Origin: Paulinella micropora
Taxonomy: Eukaryota; Cercozoa; Imbricatea; Euglyphida
Assembly: GCA_009731375.1 (NCBI GenBank)
Contig: BJOX01000347.1
Span: 567,120 to 592,378 of the forward strand
DNA length: 25,259 nucleotides
Direction of reading: 5' to 3'
The position numbers and the translations under genes are program-made. Positions 1 to 10,229 of this stretch are shown here, in pieces. Each line of letters starts with the position of its first letter. Position 1 is the first letter of the stretch. The notes under the pieces are model-generated. The model saw nothing but the letters and a program-made list of their open reading frames with translations, was not told the origin of the DNA and did no database searches.

Positions 1-790
1 TTTCGGGAGACGAGGGCGGGTGGGGAAAAAATTTTAAGGTGCAAAAAAATTCCCCGCCCGCCAATCTCTCCCGAAAATTTTTCTTTGTCTACCTTTTTAT
101 TGCCGAAATGTCCTTTGCAAAAAAAAATTTTTATTCATAAATGTCATAATTCGGTGAATTTCGCGACACTTGTGAAAAACGCCGCAATTTGTGGACACTT
201 CAGATAGACCGCGAATTGCGGCAACGCAATAAAAATTTTTTTCATGAAGGACATTTCGGCAATTGAAAAAGAGACAAAGAAAAATTTTCGGGAGACGAGG
301 GCGGGCGGGGAAAAAATTTTAAGGTGCAAAAAAATTCCCCGCCCGCCAATCTCTCCCGAAAAATTTTATCTAGCTAAATTTCCAAGTGCCGAAATGTCCT
401 TTGCAAAAAAATTTTTTTTTCATTGGTCTCGATTTTTCGGTGAATTTCGCGACACCTGTGAAAAACGCCGCAATTTGTGGACACCTCAGATCGACCGCAA
501 ATTGCGGCAACACAATAAATTTTTTTTTCATGAAGGACATTTCGGCAATGAAAAGGTAGACAAAGAAAAATTTTCGGGAAACGAGGGCGGGCGGGGAAAT
601 TTTTTACACCTTAAATTTTTCCCCGCCCGCCGGCGTCTCCCGAAAATTTTTCTCTGGCTAAATTTCCAGTGCCGAATTGTCCTTGGCAAAAAATTTTTTT
701 TATTGGTTTCACAATCCGGTGAATTTCGCGACAAGTGCCACCTGCGCCGGAAGTTATGGATCTTCTCCGACATTTGCGGCACACACATTT
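1..790. repeat. Tandem array of a ~286-bp palindrome-rich unit
   Basis: Three head-to-tail copies begin near 1, 286 and 572; the third is more diverged and fades out by about 790. Each unit contains nested inverted repeats. One is a GC-rich arm pair (GGCGGGCGGGG at 300-310 against CCCCGCCCGCC at 337-347 in copy 2), flanked by TTTCGGGAGA and TCTCCCGAAA. Another pairs the GCCGAAATGTCC stretch with GGACATTTCGGC. A third pairs CGCCGCAATT with AATTGCGGC. The whole unit is therefore close to a large imperfect palindrome. The open frames across it follow the repeat and show no protein-like pattern, so I do not call a gene. It may be a host satellite, an array of foldback elements, or terminal repeat DNA of the adjacent viral segment; the sequence alone does not decide. 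Confidence 0.8.
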
Positions 791-861
791 TTAAGCCCTT
801 TTACAGAAAGGCAGCAGAGAAAAGCCAGCACGTTTGTTTTTATTTAAAAAAAGCAGGAGAA

Positions 862-1077
862 TTATGAACCGGCTGCAACCAGTTTCAGAAGTCTGCTGTC
901 GGTCGGTCTGTTTTTTATACAGCAACAATTCCAGTTATCTTCCAATTCGTGCTCTACTTTTTTTTCCTCAGTCTTTAGTTCTACTTCAAGAACACGAGAC
1001 TTTAATTCGGGAGTTAGTTCGCCATCCATATCCATAATAGGCGGTGGTCTGTGAAGTCTAGTTGTATTATTAGACAT
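862..1077 (-). pseudogene. Truncated copy of the small fibre-linked membrane protein
   Basis: The 71-residue product is closely similar over about residues 10-62 to the N-terminal half of the intact protein at 18647-18994, sharing DGELTPEL and HELEDNWNCCCIKNRPTDSR. Similarity stops at about position 895, just where the intact protein enters its first membrane segment, and the last residues (LKLVAAGS) are unrelated. The copy has therefore lost both membrane spans and is probably non-functional. The ATG at 1077 overlaps the end of the upstream fibre frame, as in the right-hand pair. The break marks the edge of viral homology next to the repeat array on the left. Confidence 0.75.
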
Positions 1078-4000
1078 TAGGGAAAACGACTGCTCGTATT
1101 TCTGCTGATTGGTTGGTTTGGTCTTGTAGTATATTAAGTAAAAGTTTATTTTCTTTTTCTAAATTAACTACCTTTTCCGATAACTCCTGTGTGGCCTTAA
1201 TTTACGGGGCGATAAACTCGGAATAACCTACTCGGAATAACCTATACCATAACCGACATCACCACTATCAACACATTTAACATCTTCTGGATTAACACTC
1301 ACACCTTTCAATTCGCATTCCTTTCTTTGCTTTGGACATGGAACCATAATTGTTTCTTTTATAAAACCGCCAAAATCTAGCATATTCATTTCTGTTAGTA
1401 TTTCTTCTAATTCTTGTGCTATTAAGCCAGTCCTATTTTTTTTATCATCAATCATACGATAGCAGACTGGATTTAACTCATTAATAAAATCTAAGCCTAA
1501 ACATTCCTTTATATCTTCTTTTTTTCTCCTGTCTGAATATTGAATTGGATTAGACACCATAATTGTCCATCGCTTGCTTTCAAAGACATTAAAGCAGTAT
1601 TTGAACTATTCTCCTATATGAACCCACTCGTTGAAGAATTATTCACTCTAAATATAATAGTATAAGAAGTTAATCCTCCGCCTACTCCTCCTGCTGGTGC
1701 TGTTCCTCCACTTAATGATTTATTTGCTCCAGACTGAGACATATAAATCCCCCATGCTGAATCACCAGTATCCCAAATAAATATTCCTCTCGCATTCGTC
1801 CCGTCTGTTTGTCCTTGAATTCCTATTTTCGCTTCATTAGTAGTTGTGGTCGTTAGCAACCCAGAGTATGTAATTCCCGCATTTGCCGTTATCAATCCAC
1901 TTGCTGTTAATGTTGTTGTTGATATCCCCGCATTTGCCGTTATTAATCCACTTGCTGTTAATGTTGTTGTTGATATACCCGCGTTTGCTCTTATCGCTCC
2001 ACTTGCTGTAATCGCCTTTGTTGTTAATAAGCCTGATGTGTCAGGTTCCAGGGCGAGAGACCAGGGAACAGCAACCCCAACACTTTTCCCATTATCATAC
2101 AAAAATCTAAGTTTATTATTCCATTTACTAATTAGAAAATTAGAATTCGCATAACTTGATTTCCATCCGCCAGCATCTAAATACGCATCAAATGTTATAT
2201 TTATGTTATTATGACTTAAATTAGTTAGTTGAAAAGTAGGATATATATTATCTTCTGTTGTAATAGCCTGCAAATGTGCTCCAGTTGTATTGTTATTAAT
2301 AGTCCCATACAATTCTAAGCCTCCTGTTGTTCCTATTCCTTTTGTTGTGTTTCCTATAATTATCGGTTTGCATAGTGCTGTTGTTATTTTATCGCTTGCT
2401 GTTGATGTTGTTGTAGTCATGCCAGCAGTTGAAGTGATTGATGTTCCCGTTATTGTTCCACCATTTGTTATGTTGTTTGAGTTCATATCCAAAGCACCAT
2501 AAAATCGCATACCCCCAGCATTGTTAAAACAGACAATGTCAGACGAAGCACTTTTATCGTCCAAAAGTTTTGAAATATAAAGACCTGCTCCTTTTACATC
2601 AAATGCTACATTCGTGAATACATAACCTCTTTGGTCTGCGGTTCCACTTGTAGCAGTATTTAGAGTAAATAAGAAATATTGATAATCACCTGATGTCTGT
2701 GAAAAGAATATATCTCCTCCATTTTGGTTTAATATCCTCGCCCCATTATATGTTATATTTCCACCATTAATGATAACTTGGTTATTAAAATCGGCCGTTT
2801 GTGTTAGAGTTAGATATTTTATCACGGTGCTCGTCCCGTTGAATGTTTTAATTCCTGTTATTGTTTGGTCTCCTGTTAGTTTCACACAATTGTCATCCAG
2901 ATATTGTCTATTTACCGCTTCATTCGCATTTTGTGGTGCTCCCAGATTAACAATCCTGCTACTATTACAATCTAAGCCAGTAGCATTAAACCACGAAACA
3001 ATCGTCCCGTCAATAATAAAACTTATTTTTTTCGCAGAAATTTCAAAATTATAATACGTATTTGTTTTCATATCCAAACTAGCAATAGAACCGATATTAC
3101 TTGTAGAATTGAAAACAATGAATGTTCCCTTTGTTGTTGAATTTATTGAATTTCCAGTAATTTCAACACCACTGCTATATGTCTTAATTCCTGCTATGGT
3201 TTGGTTTCCTGTTAGTTTCACATTTTGCCCGTCTTTTGTATCAACATAACTTTTATTTGCTCCATCTGTTGAAGCGGAAGGGTCTGCCAAGTTTGTTATT
3301 TTGTTGTTATTCAAACTTAACGTTGTTCCAGTTGCGGTTATAATTAAAGTAATACCTGAATATAACTCTACATATGAACCAGTTATTTGTATCGGATACC
3401 AAGTCGCTGTTGCTGTTTTTTGTGTTGCAATCATTCCTATTTTTGTATCAAAGGCTATGCCAATGCCATCAAAAGAAGTAGGATTGGACGAACCACTTAC
3501 TTCTAAAGTTGATGTAAATTTTTTATTCCCTGCTATGGTTTGGTCTCCTGTTAGTTTAACCACCGAAGTATCAAGAACAGAAACATCAACACCATCAACC
3601 AAATTAACATTTGTTATGCTTTGCCCTCCCATATTTAACCCCGCATTTGCCGTTATTAATCCACTTGCAGTTATTGCTTTTGTTGTTAACGAACCTGCAG
3701 TATCAACCTCCAGAGCGGTGTCCCATGGAACAACATCCCCGATGGTACTCCCAATACCATACAAAATTCTAAATTTATCATTAACTTTCGCGATAGCAAA
3801 ACTTGAAATCGCATAACTAGATTCCCATCCGTTAGAATCCATGTAAGCATCAAATGCCATACTTACACTACCATGCCCTAAATTGACTAACGAAAAGGTA
3901 GGGTAATTGTCTTCTGATGTAATTGCTTGCATATGCGCACCACTGAAATCACCATAATTACCATACAATTCTAAACCACCAGTCGCGCCTATTCCTTTTG

Positions 4001-4270
4001 TTGATCTGCCTATGATTATTTGTTTCCCACACCATGTTAATATTTTGTCAATAAATATTTTAGCCCCTGCTATGGTTTGGTCTCCTGTTAGTTTAACCAC
4101 CGAGCCATCAAGAACAGAAACATCAATGCAATCAACAAGATTTACATTTGTTATACTTTGCCCTCCCATATTTAATGTTCCCGTCATATTAAAAATTCCA
4201 TCTAATCTTAGAAAGGGCGATGTCATCTTTCTCCATTGCCCCGTGCTATAAATAAGCAATTGATTGCTGT
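895..4270. repeat. Inverted segmental duplication of fibre cassette (left copy)
   Basis: This block matches, in reverse orientation, about 15204-18835. Homology starts in the fibre at the QLLIYSTGQWR segment, runs through the S74 domain, crosses the fibre/small-protein overlap and stops in the small protein before its membrane spans. It is diverged with indels rather than identical, so it is an old duplication or two related elements, not a fresh assembly duplicate. Confidence 0.75.
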
Positions 4271-4613
4271 TGGGTGTGTCATCCGTTAATTTATGAAGTT
4301 CAAAGTCGCTTATATAACTTGAAGTTAATGTAGCAAATGAAGTATTGCCCAACCCATCTGTTTTTATTACTTGATTAGCCGTGCCGTCCGCTAATGGTAA
4401 ATCGTATTCGTTATTAATTGACACATAACCAGTATCAGATATCAACAAAGAGGAGTTATTATTTCGCGATGATATTGTTATGTCATCAGTCCTTGCTTGT
4501 ATTGAGTTTGCTTCAATATGATCGCCATATAATACTCCATCAATTTCTAAATTCTCATCCACTATGACAGAGCCGTAAAAATGATATGTCCATGGATTGC
4601 CCAAATGGTTCAT
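1070..4613 (-). pseudogene. Degraded fibre protein with S74-type chaperone tail
   Basis: A broken paralogue of the intact fibre gene at 14818-18657. The first open part (4613-1614) covers about 999 residues with the same repeated VVKLTGDQTI blocks and GGAxSxNGI-like beta-rich repeats. Compared with the intact copy I see four lesions: Trp changed to TAG at 1614-1616 (TGG in the paralogue); a 4-nt deletion near 1556-1562; a perfect 14-nt tandem duplication at 1217-1244 that shifts the frame; and a TTA-to-TAA stop at 1202-1204. The chaperone core (YSDRRKKEDI and the GLIAQELEEIL segment) remains recognisable between the lesions. The N-terminal ~115 residues do not resemble the right-hand copy, so the head-attachment module differs. 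The end of the frame, after the stops, is a predicted coiled coil terminating at 1070. Confidence 0.85.
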
Positions 4614-4661
4614 AATTTAATAGAATTATTTTGTATCGTAGAATATATAGTTTAAAAAAAT
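4614..4661. promoter_or_regulatory. Divergent promoter between fibre pseudogene and 4662 gene
   Basis: A 48-bp AT-rich spacer separates two divergent ATGs. On the plus strand AATATATAG lies about 15 nt before the ATG at 4662. The same block read on the minus strand gives CTATATATTC upstream of the fibre start. Shared TATA-type control is an inference from spacing and composition. Confidence 0.45.
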
Positions 4662-5291
4662 ATGAATATATTCGGCCGATCGCAAGAACAGCAGTCAATA
4701 GATACTAAAACTATTGCAATCACTGCTACCCCGACATTAACAAGAAACTTTCAAAATGCGTATGTTGGTCTTGACATTAGATCGTGGATGGAAAGTTCTA
4801 CATTCACTACTCTTTGCACTGGCGGTTATGGTAGCAAAACAATATCTAATTTAGGTTATGGTTATTTTATTAAAGTATCTTTTCGCGGGTCTTTAAATTT
4901 ACCCGCCCCGACTGGAATAGGAACTTTTCAGTTCTGGTTTCATAAAACGGACGGAACAAATGTTGATGACTTTTACAGCGAAGTTCTAAATTATACAACC
5001 GCCATTGAGTATAAGTCTTTTGATTGTATATGGCTAATTCAAAGATATGGAGTTCAAATGAAAATGATATGGTTAATGACTTGTCCAAATCCCGCGGACA
5101 CCACTAATAATACATCAATACGAATTTCTGAAAATACGACTAATGAGGTTTTATTAACATATGCGACAGATGCTCCAATAACATTGGAAGTATATTATAA
5201 AACGGCATCTGCGGATTATGTATCTTTTAAACCATCATATTTTAATATTGATGTGATGAGAGACATAGCACTGACAGCGGATTACATATGA
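4662..5291 (+). CDS. Unknown beta-rich protein, 209 aa
   Basis: I do not recognise a family. The 209-residue product is rich in Thr, Tyr and aromatic residues with alternating hydrophobic stretches. It has no obvious signal peptide, membrane span or Cys motif, and resembles a beta-sandwich or virion-surface type of protein in composition only. It is transcribed away from the broken fibre gene and is one of the few intact frames in the left segment. Its 3' end overlaps the convergent gene at 5282-5482 by 10 nt. The ATG at 4662 is chosen because it follows the AT-rich divergent promoter directly. A role linked to the fibre or capsid is a guess from position. Confidence 0.6.
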   Translation: MNIFGRSQEQQSIDTKTIAITATPTLTRNFQNAYVGLDIRSWMESSTFTTLCTGGYGSKTISNLGYGYFIKVSFRGSLNLPAPTGIGTFQFWFHKTDGTNVDDFYSEVLNYTTAIEYKSFDCIWLIQRYGVQMKMIWLMTCPNPADTTNNTSIRISENTTNEVLLTYATDAPITLEVYYKTASADYVSFKPSYFNIDVMRDIALTADYI

Positions 5292-5482
5292 AACCTATCA
5301 TACATATCTTTTAGTGTCGTGAGTTTGCCCTCGTGTTGAGATAAGACATCGCGGGAAAATGTCTTATAATCTAACTTACCATATTTAAGAATAGGGCGTT
5401 GGTCTGGTGGTATGTGTGCGTATCTACTCTCGTGCCATTTCTTCATATCCTCCTGCATTGTCGTGCGGTCTTCCGCTTTCAT
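5282..5482 (-). CDS. Small unknown protein, 66 aa
   Basis: A 66-residue polar, charged product with no recognised motif. The ATG at 5482 follows directly on the stop codon of the upstream frame (TAA then ATG with no spacer), which suggests a co-transcribed pair. A continuation of one larger ancestral gene cannot be excluded. Its end overlaps the end of the convergent 4662-5291 gene. Support is compact packing and an ATG start, not homology. Confidence 0.45.
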   Translation of the reverse strand: MKAEDRTTMQEDMKKWHESRYAHIPPDQRPILKYGKLDYKTFSRDVLSQHEGKLTTLKDMYDRFHM

Positions 5483-5912
5483 TTACAAGAAATTAAACGG
5501 GTCTTTTGATACTTTCAAATGTGCCGTTATTATTTCATAGCAACTATACCCGCTCTCGGGCGGATTCCGCTTTGCTTTAATCGGTGTTTTCTTTTCCTTC
5601 GTTGGTGTGGATGCTTCTAAAACAGGCATTTCTTTTTTGGCCAGTTCTTCTCCCACATTCGTTTTGATTTCGGTGATACCAGCACTCAAATCACTTTCTT
5701 TAAAGGGCGTATATACTTCTATCTCATTAAAAACTACCTTCTTCAATGTATCAACAGAGGGTAATACAACTTCAACATTATCACCCTGCGGGGGTTGTTC
5801 GGGTCGGTATTTTTCGTAAAATGCGATAATTTCAGGTTTGAGCGATTCGCTTGTTGGCAGTTTTATGTCGCCATTTTTCTATTTGACTTAGATAATCTTT
5901 TTTGGTAGACAT
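5483..5912 (-). pseudogene. Small unknown gene with a one-base frameshift in poly-A
   Basis: A start codon at 5912 sits 2 nt after a TATATATA box (minus strand), the arrangement seen at other genes here. The frame opened by this ATG runs about 14 codons to an A5 run and then leaves the coding frame, stopping soon after. The neighbouring frame is open from that point to the TAA at 5483 with no ATG of its own. One missing A in the run explains both halves, giving an ancestral product of about 143 residues. The C-terminal part is Lys/Pro-rich in the middle. The shift may be real decay or a homopolymer sequencing error. No function recognised. Confidence 0.6.
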
Positions 5913-5922
5913 GCTATATATA
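5913..5922 (-). promoter_or_regulatory. TATA-type box abutting ATG
   Basis: Read on the minus strand, TTATATATAGC lies immediately before the ATG at 5912, with 2 nt between box and start. Confidence 0.5.
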
Positions 5923-5956
5923 AGCATAACAAAAAAAAATCCGTTTTTTATATTGT

Positions 5957-8405
5957 TTATTCATCGTCATCATCGTCATCATCGTCAAAAGCCCATTCAT
6001 TATCACCATAAATAACCTTCCATTGATTTTTACATTCTTCTAATGTTGGTAAATCCACGTATCTAACTCGCGTGCCTGCTTCCATCGTTTTCTTCTTTTC
6101 TACCATATTTGGCATTAGTTTTCTAAGACTAGTCCAGAAACTAACCCGCGAAGTGTGCGGGTCATTCGCATTTGCTTTATACACATCATACAATTCTTCT
6201 TTTGAAACTTCTTCACCAAAACGAATTCCTGGAAATTTGTTTGTAATATATCCCAAGTTCAAGCAATCTAACCACCACTTTCTCAACTTTGAAAGGGATT
6301 TCACTTTTTGTTCTCGTAGCCCCTTCGTAATGATTGTTTCGCGGTCGTTAAACTCGCTAAGGTCTCGTTCAAGAAGAAACTTTGCTAGTCGTTGCCTGTC
6401 AATAGATCTTATATCCGCAATCACTTTTCTCTTTTCGTCTGTTTTCATAAGTGCCAGTTCATCAGAAACTTCAAGGACAAGCCATGTTTGCTCAGTGGTT
6501 CCCGCTGGCACTACCCATTCTTCGTTTGAAGCAAGGACTAGAAATAACATATTTTCTCATGTTAGGTTTGGTAAATATTTTTGTTTAAGAGTGAGCGTGT
6601 TTTCTGATACGAGTTTCTTAACTGTTCCCGCTCGTTCTTTATCACCACCCCAAACCATTTCGTCCATAAATACTACAATTGCTTTTGCGAGTTGTGCATT
6701 GAAATCGCCCAATATTTCTCTAACGTCGGACGGCTGGAAGTAATAATCGGCACCTATTATGTCTTTGACTATTTCAAGAATAATGCCCTTACCTGCTCGT
6801 TCAGTGCTTGTCAAAACTAATGATAAGTGTAGTTTTTGCCACGGCTTTTGGTAAATGCTCGCAAACATATCAAGCACCTTTTTGTATATGTTCTGCCTTC
6901 CCCCGCACCATCTGTTTAGGATATGTTGAAAGAATGCTTCATTTTTTTCTTCTTCTGCCGTGAATGATTTCACGTCTCCTAATGTCCGCTGGAATTTCAA
7001 AACCCTTAAACAAGTTATAAAACCCTTGTTTGTCGTTATCAAAGTATGCCTTTGGGTCAAAGATTACGTCATTTACTTCTTGCCTTCCCGGGTGCGTAGT
7101 CCATATTTTATACAAATCAACAACATTCAATTTGGCGGGGTTTTAACCTAGCGCTATCCAGTCCTCCTTTGATAGATTGGTCTTTACTCTTTTGTTTTTG
7201 AAGAATGATTCCATTGCTGATTCCGTCTTATAGCGGAATACCTTCTTGCCTTTGGAATCAACATATTCTTCATTATAGTCGGCTTTGCCAAGTTAGCAAA
7301 AGTGTATGATTCATTCATCCAGGCCAAAGCAGTGTCTATCAATTCTTTGAATTTTTCTATACTATTACATTCGCTGGCGAGTCGGCGCATGTCATCAATC
7401 GTGTTGATATTACGGACGATAGGGGGTGATAATTCGTGAATTTTCATGCCTTTACCCTCGCAACTACTATCGTGGCAGTAGAAATACAGCCCGTCTCTTC
7501 TCCATACTACATAGCAATTGTCGTTTTTATTTTCTTCCCCGTTTATAATACATACTCGTGTCCCTATAGTTTTTAAAACAAACATTCTCTGCTTTATTTC
7601 AAGAATTTCTACAATTGGTATTTTGCTGAGTATAATTTCGCGTATTTCGTCCAATGTAATATGTTGATATCGCTTCAAAGTTGTATATTCGGGAATTTTG
7701 ACATCGTAAATGTATTGTCATCGGGGCGCATAATCAAATAATCGTCTATTTCCACATCTTGTAGCAGTTTCAAAGTGTTTGTTTTTGGTATGTATGAATA
7801 CGGAAGCAAAACGCGGTCGCTATCTTCTTTATGAGAGTAGATAGTGCGGAAAGCCCTGTTTTTGTTATAGACGGAAATATCAAGTATGGTTCGCAACTCA
7901 ATATTATTGTCGGCTCGTTCAAACGTGAAACAAAGGTCGGGATAATCTTTTTCAATTACCACTTCCACATACTTCCAAAACTCTTTTTGTGATTCGCAGT
8001 TTTTGAACACCAAGCCGTTATCGTAAGAAAAATGGCACGACATTTTACCATTCTTGCTCGCATCCAAGTATTTGGCTTTTTTGGGATTATACTTCAAACC
8101 CACATTAGCAAATACATTTTCCATAAGCATGTTCCACCGCTCATACATTTTTCTCGTGAGATTGATAATTCATCGCCATCAATGTCGGCAAACATTCGTT
8201 GGGGTTTGTTTTCCATTAATACTTCATAGTATTGCTTTTGGTCATCGGGCGTTTTTTCAATCAGTTCAATGAAATCCTCTTGGCATGGCACGGTGGCAAA
8301 TTGTTTATTCCCCCACTTGATAAGAACCGCATCAAGTGGTTTATCTCTCAGTGCTTCTTCTTGTTTCCAATACCATTGTTCATTGGTCAGTGTCGGCGCG
8401 GTCAT
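5957..8405 (-). pseudogene. Broken primase-helicase (AEP primase + superfamily 3 helicase)
   Basis: Several adjacent minus-strand frames together make one D5-like replication protein. From the N-terminus: RMFADIDGD, the acidic motif of archaeo-eukaryotic primases; KMSCHFSY, the S-x-H motif; DISVYNKNRAFR followed by a Lys, the third primase motif as in the herpesvirus/NCLDV primase group; a Cys/His cluster near 7480-7580 resembling the UL52-type zinc site; the segment VIFDPKAYF typical of the helicase linker; Walker A TERAGKG; Walker B VVFMDEM; motif C KLVSENTLTLKQKY; and the LASNEEW segment. The tail is an Asp-rich run near 5960-5990. Frame is lost near 8155 (A run), 7680 (T run), 7289 and 6980, with in-frame stops TAA at 7143-7145 and TGA at 6557-6559. 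So many lesions make a functional product unlikely. Confidence 0.85.
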
Positions 8406-8413
8406 ATTATATA
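8406..8413 (-). promoter_or_regulatory. TATA-type box abutting primase-helicase ATG
   Basis: On the minus strand CTATATAAT directly precedes the ATG at 8405, leaving almost no leader. Confidence 0.55.
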
Positions 8414-8545
8414 GTCGCTCGGATCTTTTTTATAAAAATAAATTAATTATTCTATATATCCGTATATCCATGTATATGATTGTCCTTAATAGGAAATTAT
8501 AATTTTTTATATATCGTTATGACAAAAAAAAACTTGTTTCTTTTC

Positions 8546-9058
8546 TTACTTATTCAAGCACCCGCATTTAATAAATCCTTTGTATTGTCCGCAATGTTCG
8601 CAATACTTCAATCTATTTATTAAGCAGGCTTTGTGATAATACTTGTCCCTATTTGGATACTTTTCCACTACCTTTTTTGGAATTGCCCTATTGCTTTTAC
8701 AATAGCAACAAAATTTAATGTTTGGATTGTCAATGGTGCGGATGAGCAATGACAGGTCTTCGTTCATTTTGTCGTTTTCAAACCGCTTGATGCATTCAGA
8801 GCCTAGCACCATTTCGCCTTCGTTTTTTACAATTTTTAATGATGTAATTCTTGTAATCTCGTGTGAGCAACAACAATATTGTTCCGCCCCTTTTTCTATA
8901 CGATCTACAAGTTTCCAGTCGGCCGTGTTCCACTTTCCATCGGGTGATATAAATGAAACTGCATAAACTAGATTTAAGAAGTAATTTCCATTCACGTAAT
9001 CCAAATGGAGTTGTAAGTCTTCATATGTCCAATACGATCGGCTGTGAGAGGTGTCCAT
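8546..9058 (-). CDS. Zinc-binding Cys-rich protein, 170 aa
   Basis: An intact 170-residue frame. The middle carries a Cys triplet (QYCCCSHEI) followed by MVLGSECIKRF, a pattern seen in small zinc proteins of large DNA viruses in which a CxC element is followed by a G-x-x-C-I motif. The C-terminal third has CCYCKSN, HKACL, CEHCGQ and CGC, forming one or two treble-clef-like zinc sites. Such proteins may bind nucleic acid or partners, but no activity can be assigned. TTATATAAA sits 2 nt before the ATG at 9058. It lies directly upstream of the broken primase-helicase in the same orientation, so a link to replication is possible by context only. Confidence 0.65.
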   Translation of the reverse strand: MDTSHSRSYWTYEDLQLHLDYVNGNYFLNLVYAVSFISPDGKWNTADWKLVDRIEKGAEQYCCCSHEITRITSLKIVKNEGEMVLGSECIKRFENDKMNEDLSLLIRTIDNPNIKFCCYCKSNRAIPKKVVEKYPNRDKYYHKACLINRLKYCEHCGQYKGFIKCGCLNK

Positions 9059-9068
9059 GGTTTATATA
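9059..9068 (-). promoter_or_regulatory. TATA-type box abutting ATG of zinc protein
   Basis: Minus-strand TTATATAAA is separated from the ATG at 9058 by CC only. A further (TA)n tract lies upstream to about 9090. Confidence 0.5.
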
Positions 9069-9099
9069 ATAGTATATATATTTTTATATATAAAATAAA

Positions 9100-9327
9100 T
9101 TATATATTGTTTAACATACTATTACGAAACGCCCTTAATTCAAGCAATGCGGCTTTTTGTTTTTCGTATTTCTCCTTCCGCAGTAATTTTATTCTCTCTT
9201 GGTTCTTATAATAGTATGCCTTCGCATTTTCCCTATTCTTATCAGGATGAGCCTTCAAAAATGCTTTCGCCCTTTCCCTTCTCCGTTGAACGATTTCTTC
9301 CTTGGTGAATTGAGGTGTCCTTGGCAT
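9100..9327 (-). CDS. Small charged protein like GIY-YIG C-terminal repeats, 75 aa
   Basis: The 75-residue product is very rich in Lys, Arg and Glu and is predicted to be helical. Its AKAYYYKNQERIKLLRKEKY segment resembles the charged repeat units (KEYYEKNKE type) in the second half of the GIY-YIG protein at 18996-19718. It lacks a nuclease domain. It could be a remnant of a homing-endonuclease gene, a free-standing DNA-binding piece, or an unrelated coiled coil. A TATATATAAG box lies 8 nt before the ATG at 9327. Moderate confidence that it is expressed. Confidence 0.5.
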   Translation of the reverse strand: MPRTPQFTKEEIVQRRRERAKAFLKAHPDKNRENAKAYYYKNQERIKLLRKEKYEKQKAALLELRAFRNSMLNNI

Positions 9328-9805
9328 TATGTCTCTTATATATAATTATATTATTTTAATTATTTTAAATAGAAAATCCATCCGTCTTCAAAAACGCGAA
9401 AACACTGTTGTAGCGACTTGGACACTTGAGAGTGGTATTAAGCAGGCTATGTGCGACAATTCTTCTTAGTATTAATAGTGTCCAAGTCTGTCCAGGCCAA
9501 CCCCCTCGCGCCAGAAATTATATAAACGGGGAAGTTTGTATAGTAGGGACAAAATTTTTTTTTGAAAAAGTTAATTGAACCTCGGAAACCTTGGACTATA
9601 TGAAAAATGTGTAATACGAAGAAGAAGAATATAATAAATATTGAAATTTAATAAGGAAAAAGTATCCAACCCTTAAAAAATCTACTTGGACACTGCCAAC
9701 CATGGGGTTGGCCACCAATAGGAGAAGATATTTTCACTCCCCCTGCTCTTATATATCACTAGCGGAATTATGTGTTAAGGATACTACACATTGTATATAT
9801 AAGCA
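9328..9805. other. Intergenic region with short inverted repeats
   Basis: About 480 bp between divergent small genes, with no supported coding. It contains AGTGTCCAAG near 9478 and its complement CTTGGACACT near 9683, a related CTTGGACACT near 9415, and GGCCAACCCC near 9499 with GGGGTTGGCC near 9703. The second set also forms a local CCAACCATGGGGTTGG palindrome. TATATA boxes occur at both edges. It could be a control region or an end of an element. I see no tRNA-like structure. Confidence 0.5.
9792..9805 (+). promoter_or_regulatory. TATA-type box before 9806 ORF
   Basis: GTATATATAAG lies 3 nt before the ATG at 9806, matching the spacing at other genes in this window. Confidence 0.45.
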
Positions 9806-10194
9806 ATGAGTAGCGTCATTGAGAAACTAAAAGTTATTCTTAACCACCCTAATTCTAAACAGCAACGATATCAACAAAAATACAGAGAAAATAACGAGGA
9901 AAAAGTCAAAGAACGGCAAAAAAAAAATATTTGGAAGCAAACAAGGATAAGATAAATAAACAGCGGAGGGAATATTACAAGAAAAATAGAGATAAGATCC
10001 AAGAGCAACAAAAGAAATACAGAGACACTAATAAGGAAATATTAGATAAATACAAAGAAGAATATCTCAAGCAGAAAGAGGAAGAGGCAGAGAAGCAGAA
10101 AGAGGAACAGATGAAGGCACTGACGAAGGAGCAAAGGGAGGAGCAGAGAGAGAGGGAATCTAACATTGAGTTTTTAAGACGCCTTCAATTTTGA
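9806..10194 (+). pseudogene. Frameshifted charged helical protein (GIY-YIG-tail-like repeats)
   Basis: The ATG at 9806 opens a frame of about 49 codons that stops at 9953-9955. The next frame is open from the same area to a TGA at 10192-10194 and continues the same style of protein. The shift coincides with a run of ten A at 9918-9927, so a single-base loss there (or a sequencing error, or slippage during expression) splits one gene of about 129 codons. The product is dominated by Lys/Glu/Gln/Arg with repeats such as RREYYKKNRDKI and KKYRDTNKEIL, similar to the tail of the GIY-YIG protein at 18996-19718. No catalytic domain is present. Confidence 0.55.
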
Positions 10195-10229
10195 TCACAT
10201 TAGCAAAAAAAGAATTTTTTGTGTAGCCC

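Noticed and set aside
244-867. Plus-strand open frame of 207 codons across the left repeat
   Set aside because: It follows the 286-bp tandem repeat, has the same low-complexity pattern in each unit, and the opposite strand is also open. No protein-like signal.
1846-4251. Several plus-strand open frames rich in Val/Ile/Pro
   Set aside because: They lie antisense to the fibre pseudogene and repeat with its VVKLTGDQTI blocks; equivalent antisense frames occur opposite the intact fibre.
6557-7145. In-frame TGA and TAA in the helicase read as recoded codons
   Set aside because: Intact genes here use TAA, TAG and TGA as stops, and the same gene has several frameshifts, so decay is the simpler reading.
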